Shown here: positions 1 to 5,861 of the stretch, in pieces
Layout of the letters: every line of letters begins with the position of its first letter
Numbering within the stretch: the first letter of the stretch is position 1
Source: CAIRTT01 sp046075665
Lineage (GTDB): Bacteria; Armatimonadota; Armatimonadia; Armatimonadales; Armatimonadaceae
Direction: 5' to 3'
Length of the DNA stretch: 7,145 nt
NCBI GenBank assembly: GCA_046075665.1
Contig: JBJTQN010000207.1
Coordinates: forward strand, 1 to 7,145
Notes under the pieces: generated by a model
The model's input: the letters and a program-made list of their open reading frames with translations, nothing else
What the model was told of the DNA's origin: nothing
Databases searched by the model: none
Made by a program: the position numbers and the translations under genes

Positions 1-432
1 GTCGAAGTTAAGAAAGTCTCCCTTGTGGAGAGGTATGCCGGAGGGTTGTTTTGGGATGATTCAGGCGATGTTCATCCAACATCGTTTACCCGTCTGCCTG
101 AATTAAGATCTGAACGCGAGCTCCCCGCAGAGCCTTATGCGCTCTTCACATGGGGTGGCGGGATTGACCGCTCCCGGGATGAACATCTCGAAGGTGAATA
201 TGTCGTTCACCAGGCTGATGATAACTCGATATGGGTATTGTTCTTCGAGGACTTGGATGCTGCTGAGAAGGTCCTGAAAGAATACATCGATGCGACCGGC
301 AGCGAGGCTGAAATTCGCCGAACTCGCGCCATATCGTTGGACACTGGTCAAAATGTACGGTTTTACGCCGCAGACGGCAGCTGGCTAGACCTTACTCGGG
401 ATGACTACCTGAGTCGAATTTCTCCTGCATAG
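1..432 (+). CDS. Uncharacterised protein, probably 5'-partial
   Basis: The reading frame is open from base 1 to a TAG at 430-432, giving 143 visible residues. I do not recognise the family. The first possible start is GTG at 25, which would give 135 residues, but no Shine-Dalgarno precedes it, so the gene more likely begins left of the window. The protein is acidic and soluble in appearance, with no signal peptide or membrane segment in the visible part. It is rich in aromatic residues and has a clear alternation of short strands and one amphipathic helix (around LDAAEKVLKEYIDA, near the middle). It ends with a WLDLTRDDYL segment. The gene converges on the lipoprotein gene that ends at 555. 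Coding is supported by normal composition and by the absence of a better frame. No function is inferred. Confidence 0.6.
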   Translation, partial: VEVKKVSLVERYAGGLFWDDSGDVHPTSFTRLPELRSERELPAEPYALFTWGGGIDRSRDEHLEGEYVVHQADDNSIWVLFFEDLDAAEKVLKEYIDATGSEAEIRRTRAISLDTGQNVRFYAADGSWLDLTRDDYLSRISPA

Positions 433-554
433 CTCACACTCGGCAGTCCATAAATCCCCCGCACATCAGCAAGTGTTGTAATCGTCATACCTCGGCGGCA
501 GACAACCAAACCGCACCCTGGCGACAACGCATCATCACCAAGGTGCCATTAGCC
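433..554. other. Convergent intergenic gap, no clear terminator
   Basis: This 122-base gap lies between the stop of the left-edge gene and the stop of the minus-strand lipoprotein gene. I looked for a hairpin followed by a T-run on either strand and found only very short dyads, such as CACC-AA-GGTG at about 535-544. Termination here may be Rho-dependent or may use sites inside the coding ends. No small ORF with a ribosome binding site was found. Confidence 0.5.
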
Positions 555-1061
555 CTACGGTTTATATGTTCCGGTTTCACTCACCTTGTCGCACTCTTCA
601 GCACTCGGGATTGGCCGCCCCATCATCGTGTAAATCTGCTCAATCTGGGACTTTCCCGCAATCGCCTGCTCATTTGTCTTGTCTGCTTTGATTGCATTTC
701 GATAATCAGATAGCGCTGCACGGTACTTAACACGCTGTCCAGCTGTCGCATCCTCATTGGTACGATAGTCACCCCGAGCAGAAAAAGCGGCGGCAAGCTT
801 CTTTTTGTCTCCGGATGCCTTGGCATCTGCAATCGCTTTATCCAAATCTGGCGTCGGAGAAAGAGGAGCATAGGCATCACCATCGGCCGCAGGAGCTGTA
901 CCCGCAGCTGCAGATGCAGCATCTGTTCCAACCGGTATAGCGGCTTCTGTTGATTTTGTTTCCGATGTGGCAGCAGTCGTCTTTTCTGACGCTGGTTGAG
1001 AACATCCAAAAGTAACGAGGGCTGTCAGCGCAGCAATTGAATATGTGAGTGACTTGGTCAT
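555..1061 (-). CDS. Putative TPR-containing lipoprotein
   Basis: This is a 168-residue predicted lipoprotein. Residues 1-20 form a signal peptide (MTKSL, then a hydrophobic core) ending in the lipobox-like TFGC, with Cys20 as the lipidation site. The lipobox is imperfect because Thr and Phe stand at -3 and -2. Residues 21-70 are a low-complexity Ala/Thr/Ser/Glu/Pro linker, probably a flexible tether. Residues 72-150 are helical and resemble one to two tetratricopeptide repeats (the core around KYRAALSDYRNAIKAD, 112-127), followed by a conserved-looking IYTMMGRPIP segment. TPR lipoproteins usually serve as protein-binding scaffolds on the envelope; the partner is unknown. I chose the ATG at 1061. 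The frame stays open further upstream, to 1196, but that extension is read antisense through the tRNA-Ser gene and places the signal peptide internally. An AAGGT lies 10 bases before the ATG. Confidence 0.8.
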   Translation of the reverse strand: MTKSLTYSIAALTALVTFGCSQPASEKTTAATSETKSTEAAIPVGTDAASAAAGTAPAADGDAYAPLSPTPDLDKAIADAKASGDKKKLAAAFSARGDYRTNEDATAGQRVKYRAALSDYRNAIKADKTNEQAIAGKSQIEQIYTMMGRPIPSAEECDKVSETGTYKP

Positions 1062-1097
1062 AACCAAGTTTACCTTGTGGAATCGGTTATTTTCGCG

Positions 1098-1106
1098 TGA
1101 TATAGT
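1098..1106 (+). promoter_or_regulatory. Extended -10 promoter of tRNA-Ser
   Basis: TGATATAGT fits the extended -10 consensus TGnTATAAT with one mismatch. It ends 10 bases before the first base of the mature tRNA, so transcription would start about 3-5 bases upstream of the tRNA. A -35 candidate (TTGTGG, 1075-1080) is 20 bases away, which is too far to be convincing; an extended -10 does not need one. The same hexamer appears before ftsH. Read on the other strand, the same bases contain TATATC (1104-1099), which could serve the divergent lipoprotein gene. Confidence 0.5.
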
Positions 1107-1116
1107 CTCTCGTCGT

Positions 1117-1204
1117 GGAGTGATGTCCGAGTTGGTCGAAGGAGCACGATTGGAAATCGTGTAGGCGGGTAACCGTCTCGTGGGTTCGAATCCCACTCAC
1201 TCCG
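1117..1204 (+). tRNA. tRNA-Ser (anticodon GGA)
   Basis: The cloverleaf can be folded by hand. The acceptor arm GGAGTGA (1117-1123) pairs perfectly with TCACTCC (1197-1203), with discriminator G1204. The D stem is TCC/GGA. The anticodon stem CACGA/TCGTG closes the loop TTGGAAA, with anticodon GGA at 1152-1154, which reads UCC and UCU codons. A long variable arm (about 1162-1179), diagnostic of class II tRNAs, is present, followed by the T arm GTGGG-TTCGAAT-CCCAC (1180-1196). The 3' CCA is not encoded and must be added by nucleotidyltransferase. The gene ends only 22 bases before the start codon of the PIG-L gene, with no obvious terminator between them. Confidence 0.97.
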
Positions 1205-1215
1205 TTCCCTTTTCC

Positions 1216-1221
1216 TAATCT
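1216..1221 (+). promoter_or_regulatory. Candidate leaderless -10 box of PIG-L gene
   Basis: TAATCT (pattern TANNNT) lies 5 bases before the ATG at 1227, where no Shine-Dalgarno is visible. A -10 box at this distance would place the transcription start on or next to the A of the start codon. The alternative is read-through from the tRNA promoter followed by tRNA 3' processing, which would leave a leader of about 20 bases. Confidence 0.3.
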
Positions 1222-1226
1222 GGCGA

Positions 1227-2657
1227 ATGAACTTGCGTAACTTTCCAAGATGGCGACGTCCACTTGCGTCGTTGCTGATTATTCCAGTCATCGCAGTCTC
1301 ACTTATTACCGGCTTGTACTACGGTAATCTGCATCGCCTTTCTGCGGTTGACAGAATCAATGATCTAGATGCGCTTGATATCGCATCTCAAGCGCGTGCC
1401 TTGGTGTTTGCTCCTCACTGTGATGACGAGACCCTTGGGGTTGGCGGCGTGATCAAATCGCTGTCTGAGGCCGGAACGCCGGTCAAGACTGTCTTTTTCA
1501 CGAATGGTGATGGCTTTAGAATCGCTGCCCAGTTTCATCTCAAAAAGTTGAACTTAACTTCGACAGATTACATATCGTTTGGAAAGGCACGGCAAGCCGA
1601 GGCCGTAACCGCGGCATCCTTTCTGGGTCAGACTAAGTCAGCCGTTGGATTTCTTGGCTTTCCTGACCAAGGACTTCTGGCGATGTTGGTTGCGCCTGGT
1701 ACTGCTCCGAATCCGTTCAGGCCATCCACGACCAAATCCGATACGGTTCCATATACCAACGCAACGGCATCCGGACTTCCACACGTACGTGAAAGTGTCA
1801 TTTCTCGGGTCGAACAAGAGCTTGAACAGTTCAAACCAACGGATGTATATGTCACGCATCCGTTGGATGACCACAGCGACCATGCTGCAGCGCCCGTATA
1901 TGTCCAAATGGCCATAGACCGTGGAGTTAAGCGCGGAGCATTCCCCCGTCCACGCATCCATTGGTACCTAATCCATCGGGGTGATTGGCCACTGCCGCAA
2001 GGAGACCATCCTGATCGCTGGCTGGTCCCACCGACAGCGATCGCAGAAAGCGGCAAACAATGGACATCCATCACCCTCTCACAAACCGCCGTCACAGCTA
2101 AACGCACTGCGCTTTATAGTTACTCATCACAGATAAACGTGATGCAAAGGATGCTGCTAAGTTTCCTGCGAAGAAATGAAATTGTGACGAGAGGTGACGC
2201 TCTGGAGACCATCAACCTCAATGCGATTGAGCCAGTTGGTGACAATGTTGCGCGCTTTGCAAATCCAAGTGCAGATGTAGCACGACTTGATGCAAGCATA
2301 AACGGTGACAAGCTGGTAGTGAAGACAACGATGGCTGGTCCTTGCAGCCCTGCAATCGATGCGTTTGTTACCGTGGTTACTGCGAGCGCATCTGGTTCAA
2401 ATGCAAATCGGGTTCGACTGCCACGGCCGCAGCTCCTTGAAACACAGCGGGACATGACAGCGTCCATCCCACTAAAAACCCTCGGCATAGATTCCTCAAC
2501 GCTTACCATTTCGGTCGGCGTATCAACATATGCAGCAGAAGGGTTGCTTGTCGACCGGTCAGCTTTTCACTTTGTTGAGCTACCAGAGTCACGAATTACG
2601 GGCTCTTTGTTTTCTGAACCGCAATTCTCGCATAACCGACAATCTGCAATTAGATGA
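1227..2657 (+). CDS. Membrane-anchored PIG-L/LmbE-family deacetylase
   Basis: This 476-residue protein belongs to the PIG-L/LmbE family of Zn-dependent N-deacetylases, which remove acetyl groups from N-acetylglucosamine-type substrates (for example MshB, BshB, PIG-L). Residues 13-32 form a hydrophobic N-terminal anchor or uncleaved signal. The catalytic domain follows at about 56-300. PHCDDETLG (63-71) is the family's first motif, in which H64 and D67 are expected metal ligands and D66 the general base. TNGDG (92-96) and the Arg-x-x-Glu at 122-125 are further conserved elements. HPLDDHSDH (211-219) is the second metal/acid motif. The Pro of the usual HPDDE is Cys here. Residues 330-470 form an extra, probably beta-rich domain that I cannot name. 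The likely location is the outer face of the cytoplasmic membrane. The stop overlaps the next gene's start (ATGA). No Shine-Dalgarno precedes the ATG. The actual substrate is unknown. Confidence 0.88.
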   Translation: MNLRNFPRWRRPLASLLIIPVIAVSLITGLYYGNLHRLSAVDRINDLDALDIASQARALVFAPHCDDETLGVGGVIKSLSEAGTPVKTVFFTNGDGFRIAAQFHLKKLNLTSTDYISFGKARQAEAVTAASFLGQTKSAVGFLGFPDQGLLAMLVAPGTAPNPFRPSTTKSDTVPYTNATASGLPHVRESVISRVEQELEQFKPTDVYVTHPLDDHSDHAAAPVYVQMAIDRGVKRGAFPRPRIHWYLIHRGDWPLPQGDHPDRWLVPPTAIAESGKQWTSITLSQTAVTAKRTALYSYSSQINVMQRMLLSFLRRNEIVTRGDALETINLNAIEPVGDNVARFANPSADVARLDASINGDKLVVKTTMAGPCSPAIDAFVTVVTASASGSNANRVRLPRPQLLETQRDMTASIPLKTLGIDSSTLTISVGVSTYAAEGLLVDRSAFHFVELPESRITGSLFSEPQFSHNRQSAIR

Positions 2658-3001
2658 CATCAGACCGCCGGGGTCGCTGGAAACCCAGTTTTTCCGGACG
2701 TTTCAGAATGAGACGGGCTGGAGAGAAAGAAAGTGTTGTCCTTGGCATCATTTGCTCTGCAGATATGCTGACGACACTTTACTGGGTGATGACCGGTCAG
2801 GCCGAGGAATCCAACCCTGTGCTAGGCTGGACATTTGCAGGACATCCCGTCGTTTTTGTTATCACTAAATGCCTTGCCTGTATGCCAGCGCTCATCCTTG
2901 CACCAAAGCTCGCGCAATCCCACCGAATCTTCACAATCTGGTTGCTACGGGCCATCATCGTCGTGTATGTCGCTGTGTACTTTGGGTTTGCAAAGTTCTA
3001 A
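2654..3001 (+). CDS. DUF5658-like small membrane protein
   Basis: This is a 115-residue protein with three hydrophobic segments (about 27-47, 61-82 and 92-112) after a basic N-terminus of about 25 residues. The basic leader suggests a cytoplasmic N-terminus by the positive-inside rule. The pattern of ADMLTTL in helix 1, an acidic pair then NP (E51, E52, N54, P55) in the following loop, and a Lys in helix 2 (K72) resembles the DUF5658 family of unknown function. I make that assignment from memory of the pattern. The ATG at 2654 overlaps the PIG-L stop as ATGA and has no Shine-Dalgarno, pointing to translational coupling; an in-frame ATG at 2708 would still keep all three helices. Coupling suggests it works with the deacetylase, for example as a membrane partner or substrate carrier, but this is inference. 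Confidence 0.75.
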   Translation: MTSDRRGRWKPSFSGRFRMRRAGEKESVVLGIICSADMLTTLYWVMTGQAEESNPVLGWTFAGHPVVFVITKCLACMPALILAPKLAQSHRIFTIWLLRAIIVVYVAVYFGFAKF

Positions 3002-3103
3002 GGCACACCAGGTGAACCGTGATTCTGTAGTCAGTTCATTGATGATTGCAGGACTAAGTTCTCGTTGTGGAGAATTTTTGTAGCAGTGGTAAGGAGGTCA
3101 AAA
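3002..3103. other. Intergenic leader upstream of the oxidoreductase
   Basis: This 102-base gap separates the membrane protein gene from the Gfo/Idh/MocA gene. It ends in a strong Shine-Dalgarno, AAGGAGGT (3091-3098), 5 bases before the ATG at 3104. I see no terminator hairpin and no convincing -10/-35 pair, so whether the oxidoreductase has its own promoter or is read from upstream is open. The Shine-Dalgarno decides the start against a GTG at 3065 in the same frame. Confidence 0.6.
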
Positions 3104-4183
3104 ATGGCAAGAAACGGCAAAACAGGCATCGGGATTATCGGATTTGGTGGCATCGCGCAGGGTGCCCATATGGGAAATTATCTTAAGCAATCAGACACTT
3201 GTGAGGTCATCGCTATCGCTGACATTGCTGAAGAGCGACGGGCACAAGCCAATGACAAATTCGCGATCGATCACGTCTTGGAGGATTATCACAAGCTGCT
3301 TGCAATGCCCGAAATCGATGCTGTTTCCGTGTGTACGCCGAATGGCTGGCATAAACAAATTACGATTGATGCATTACGTGCAGGTAAGCACGTTCTCTGT
3401 GAGAAGCCAATGGCAATGAATGCATCCGAATGCAAAGAAATGATTGCCACCGCCAAGGACACCGGTAAAAAGCTTCAGATTGGGTACAATATGCGCTTCT
3501 CGTCAGGTGCACAATCACTAAAGCGCGCCATTAATCAGGGAATTATGGGCGATATTTACCACGCCAGCGCCAAAGCGATGCGTCGTCGTGGCGTTCCGAC
3601 TTGGGGTGTTTTTATCGATAAAGAGAAGAACGGCGGCGGACCGCTGATTGACATTGGTGTTCACATCACGGACATGACACTTTGGCTAATGGGTCATCCA
3701 AAACCTGTGGCCGTATCGGGACGTGCTGATGCATTCATCGCCCGCCGGGGTGATGTCGTTGGTATGTGGGGTGAGTGGGACCCGAAAAAGTACACCGTCG
3801 AAGACTTTGCTGCAGCAATGGTTCGGTTTGAAGATGGCCGCACCATGCATCTCATGAGTTCATTCGTGGCAAACATCGATCGGGAACACTTCGATACACA
3901 GCTCTACGGAACTGGCGCAGGTGCCTTCTTCGATGCGAACGCCGGGCAGTACACGATGTACAGAGAGGAGTTCGGCACGCTTACCGACACTACGGCAGGT
4001 TGGCTACCAAAAGTTGAGTCAACCCACGGAGAGGAAATCCGAATGTTCATAAAGGCTGTTCAAAACGACCTCTCCATTGAAGAAGTTGGCGCAGCTACTG
4101 GCGAACAAGCGCTGATGGTCACTCAAATTATTGATGGAATATTCCGTTCATCGGAAGAAGGCCGCGAAGTAACAATCTCCTAG
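3104..4183 (+). CDS. Gfo/Idh/MocA family NAD(P)-dependent oxidoreductase
   Basis: This 359-residue protein has the usual length and architecture of the Gfo/Idh/MocA dehydrogenases, which oxidise or reduce sugars, inositols and related polyols with NAD(P). The Rossmann fold starts at once, with GIIGFGGIA (10-18) as the dinucleotide-binding loop. AIAD (37-40) ends the second strand, where the acidic residue usually contacts the cofactor ribose. EKP (100-102) is the family signature, with K101 catalytic. In the C-terminal alpha/beta domain, GGGPLIDIGVHITD (177-190) supplies the conserved Asp183 and His187. The end, TGEQALMVTQIIDGI, is a normal family C-terminus. There is no signal peptide, so it is probably cytoplasmic. 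The start is set by AAGGAGGT five bases upstream of the ATG. The substrate cannot be read from sequence. The link to the deacetylase upstream (both could handle sugars) is only suggestive. Confidence 0.92.
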   Translation: MARNGKTGIGIIGFGGIAQGAHMGNYLKQSDTCEVIAIADIAEERRAQANDKFAIDHVLEDYHKLLAMPEIDAVSVCTPNGWHKQITIDALRAGKHVLCEKPMAMNASECKEMIATAKDTGKKLQIGYNMRFSSGAQSLKRAINQGIMGDIYHASAKAMRRRGVPTWGVFIDKEKNGGGPLIDIGVHITDMTLWLMGHPKPVAVSGRADAFIARRGDVVGMWGEWDPKKYTVEDFAAAMVRFEDGRTMHLMSSFVANIDREHFDTQLYGTGAGAFFDANAGQYTMYREEFGTLTDTTAGWLPKVESTHGEEIRMFIKAVQNDLSIEEVGAATGEQALMVTQIIDGIFRSSEEGREVTIS

Positions 4184-4191
4184 CCTAAACG

Positions 4192-4238
4192 GTAGGTCTG
4201 TGTACATTGGGACCCTACAACTCGGTGCGCAGACCTAC
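4192..4238. terminator. Hairpin terminator between convergent genes
   Basis: GTAGGTCTG (4192-4200) is perfectly repeated in inverse as CAGACCTAC (4230-4238). The pairing continues inward through TGTAC/GTGCG with two G-U wobbles on the plus-strand transcript, giving a stem of 14 pairs and a 19-base loop (4206-4224). It begins 8 bases after the oxidoreductase stop. The plus-strand transcript continues with TTATTATT, a modest U-rich tail. On the minus strand the ispH stop codon (4237-4235) lies inside the stem and the tail is only GTTT, so termination of ispH by it would be weaker. On the minus-strand transcript the two wobbles become C-A mismatches. Confidence 0.7.
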
Positions 4239-5179
4239 TTATTATTGCGTTGTTCCAACGCGATCAGCGCTTGTGGCACGCGGAAGTCCATATGCTCATC
4301 ACGGATGATCACAGGTTCAACCGAACAATCGTCTTGTGACTTAATTCTCTGTACCACACTCTGGATAACGTCCTCGGGAGCGCTTGCCCCTCCAGTAACT
4401 GCCACGACTCCGGCGCCTTCAAGCATTTCATCCGTGATTTCGTCCGGACCATCAACCAGGTACGCACGGACTCCCATTGCCTCTGCGACACTGCGTAACG
4501 ACTTCGAATTACTTGATGTCTGTGATCCAACAACGAAACATACATCCGCTGTTCGACAAACTTCCTTGATTGCATCCTGACGATTTTGGGTGGCGTAACA
4601 GATATCAGATGTCGGAGGATCTTGCAGACGAGGAAACTTTGCCTTCAATGCAACAACAAGCTCCCGGGTTTCATCGATCGACAATGTGGTCTGCGTAAGG
4701 TAGATCAGGTGCTCAGTTCCAGGGTCGTTAAGTGCCGCAACCTCTTCAAGGTTCGTAACTAGATGAAGGTGACTAGGAGCTTGCCCGAGCGTGGCGAGCG
4801 TTTCGACATGACCATGGTGCCCAATGTAAATGATGCCATAGCCCTTCTTCAAGTACTTACGGACTTCCAAATGAATCTTTGTGACCAGTGGACACGTCGC
4901 ATCAAGGACTTGAAGGGACCGGCTCTCTGCTAGCGCATAGTCGGCCGGAGAACTACCATGTGCACTGAAGACCACCAAGCTCCCAACTGGAACATCCAAC
5001 AAATCATCCGTGAAGACCACCCCACGCGCCATAAGGTCTTCACATACGGGTTTGTTGTGGATGATTTCATGCTTGACATACAAAGGCGCACCTACGACAG
5101 CCAGTGCCCGCTCAACCGTATCGACGGCCCTGTCGACGCCTGCACAGAACCCGCGGGGACCCGCCATCAGAATCTTCAT
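4235..5179 (-). CDS. ispH: 4-hydroxy-3-methylbut-2-enyl diphosphate reductase
   Basis: IspH (LytB) catalyses the last step of the MEP pathway, the reductive dehydration of HMBPP to IPP and DMAPP, in the cytoplasm with an oxygen-sensitive iron-sulfur cluster. At 314 residues the length is normal. The three cluster cysteines are present: C12 in GPRGFCAGVDRA, C96 in DATCPLVTK and C194 in DICYATQNRQ. Substrate-binding residues are also visible: H41 (EIIHN), H74 (SAHGSSP), H124 and E126 (GHHGHVET), the SSNS group at 222-225 and S266 (GGASAPED). I chose the ATG at 5179 because it gives the canonical MKIL start; the frame is open further upstream, but those residues are not family-like and overlap the preceding gene. 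The upstream 162-residue gene ends 13 bases earlier, so the two may form an operon. The start lacks a good Shine-Dalgarno; a TATAAT sits 6 bases before it. Confidence 0.97.
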   Translation of the reverse strand: MKILMAGPRGFCAGVDRAVDTVERALAVVGAPLYVKHEIIHNKPVCEDLMARGVVFTDDLLDVPVGSLVVFSAHGSSPADYALAESRSLQVLDATCPLVTKIHLEVRKYLKKGYGIIYIGHHGHVETLATLGQAPSHLHLVTNLEEVAALNDPGTEHLIYLTQTTLSIDETRELVVALKAKFPRLQDPPTSDICYATQNRQDAIKEVCRTADVCFVVGSQTSSNSKSLRSVAEAMGVRAYLVDGPDEITDEMLEGAGVVAVTGGASAPEDVIQSVVQRIKSQDDCSVEPVIIRDEHMDFRVPQALIALEQRNNK

Positions 5180-5185
5180 GCGGCG

Positions 5186-5191
5186 ATTATA
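5186..5191 (-). promoter_or_regulatory. Candidate -10 box directly before ispH
   Basis: On the minus strand a perfect TATAAT lies in the 13-base gap between the upstream gene and ispH, 6 bases before the ATG. That spacing would put the transcription start at the start codon, giving a leaderless ispH mRNA. No good -35 element is seen upstream, so this could also be a chance match in a spacer. Confidence 0.35.
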
Positions 5192-5192
5192 C

Positions 5193-5681
5193 CTAGTCAG
5201 GGATGTTTGCTTTCGCCGTATATATGACGTCAGGCGCTTCAACGAGCAAGTCACGCTGGTCAAGGACTTGGACCGTTTCATAAGACACGCGTCGTAGCCG
5301 GCGAATTCGTAATAGCAAGAGAGGCAAACCAGCTCTGCGCAATGCTTTGCGTATACCTAGCGACCTTAACATTCTGATTGGCGATAGACGAATATCAATG
5401 ACTGACTGACTGGATATCTCCGCGGCATCACTGGTGACGGTAACCTTGTCTATACGAACGCGAGTTTCGGAATCTTCAATTAGGAAGATGGAATCTCCAA
5501 GGCAGGATGCGAGGAATGTTGCGAATGATCGCGGATCGCATTCCGAAAGAATGACACACCGAAAACCACTATGTACATCGGCAGGCGTGACGGCAATGTT
5601 CCATGCTTCAGCACCACCAAAGCGTTCAACTAGCCGGATGATTGCGCCTGGGCCTGGCGCCCGAACATAGAGATATTCCAT
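5193..5681 (-). CDS. Uncharacterised protein upstream of ispH
   Basis: This 162-residue protein is not one I recognise. The N-terminal two-thirds (1-100) look like a soluble alpha/beta fold, with predicted strands around WNIAVTP, FRCVILSE, SIFLIED and IDKVTVT. A strongly basic, Leu/Arg-rich stretch (about 103-132, with repeated RR and LLLLRIRRLRR) follows, then a short acidic tail. The basic stretch could bind nucleic acid or acidic lipids; it is too charged for a transmembrane helix. The ATG at 5681 has no clear Shine-Dalgarno. The gene ends 13 bases before ispH in the same direction, so cotranscription is likely, but nothing in the sequence ties it to isoprenoid synthesis. It diverges from ftsH across a 180-base promoter region. 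The frame has no competing candidate of similar quality, so I take it as real. Confidence 0.65.
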   Translation of the reverse strand: MEYLYVRAPGPGAIIRLVERFGGAEAWNIAVTPADVHSGFRCVILSECDPRSFATFLASCLGDSIFLIEDSETRVRIDKVTVTSDAAEISSQSVIDIRLSPIRMLRSLGIRKALRRAGLPLLLLRIRRLRRVSYETVQVLDQRDLLVEAPDVIYTAKANIPD

Positions 5682-5708
5682 TCAGGTACCAGAATACAGG
5701 CATTGAGT

Positions 5709-5722
5709 GGTTCCGCGGAACC
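5709..5722. promoter_or_regulatory. Perfect 14-bp palindrome, candidate operator
   Basis: GGTTCCGCGGAACC is a perfect inverted repeat with no spacer, 28 bases upstream of the minus-strand start at 5681 and well upstream of the ftsH promoter. This is the form of a site for a dimeric regulator. It lies where the -35 region of the minus-strand gene would be expected. Two weaker dyads follow: ACGAT-C-ATCGT (5731-5741) and CATGA-TG-TCATG (5754-5765). No T-run follows, so a terminator is unlikely. Confidence 0.45.
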
Positions 5723-5780
5723 TCCCTACGACGATCATCGTATTAGGTATATGCATGATGTCATGGATTTGTGCCCTGCA

Positions 5781-5789
5781 TGGTATAGT
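5781..5789 (+). promoter_or_regulatory. Extended -10 promoter of ftsH
   Basis: TGGTATAGT matches the extended -10 consensus TGnTATAAT with one mismatch and repeats the hexamer seen before the tRNA gene. No good -35 is found at 16-18 bases. Transcription would start near 5796, giving a leader of about 65 bases before the TTG start, with a Shine-Dalgarno at 5850-5854. Confidence 0.5.
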
Positions 5790-5861
5790 TCGTGCACCTT
5801 TCATACAAGAATTGGCGTTTCATCCGGTAGCATTGCTCCTGGTTGTAATGGAGGCGGTTGA

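Noticed and set aside
1062..1196. N-terminal extension of the minus-strand lipoprotein beginning MGFEPTRR
   Set aside because: It is translated antisense through the tRNA-Ser gene, a well-known annotation artefact, and would bury the signal peptide inside the protein.
1628..2107. Long minus-strand open frame inside the PIG-L gene
   Set aside because: It lies wholly antisense to a gene with clear catalytic motifs and has no ribosome binding site or recognisable domain.
3065..3103. GTG start giving 13 extra residues on the Gfo/Idh/MocA protein
   Set aside because: The ATG at 3104 has AAGGAGGT five bases upstream and places the Rossmann fold at the normal N-terminus; the extension runs through that Shine-Dalgarno.
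5180..5281. 34-residue upstream extension of IspH
   Set aside because: The extension is basic, unlike the family, and overlaps the end of the upstream gene; the ATG at 5179 gives the canonical N-terminus.
5399..5412. TGAC tetranucleotide repeat inside the gene upstream of ispH, possible phase variation
   Set aside because: There are only 3.5 copies, too few to expect frequent slippage.
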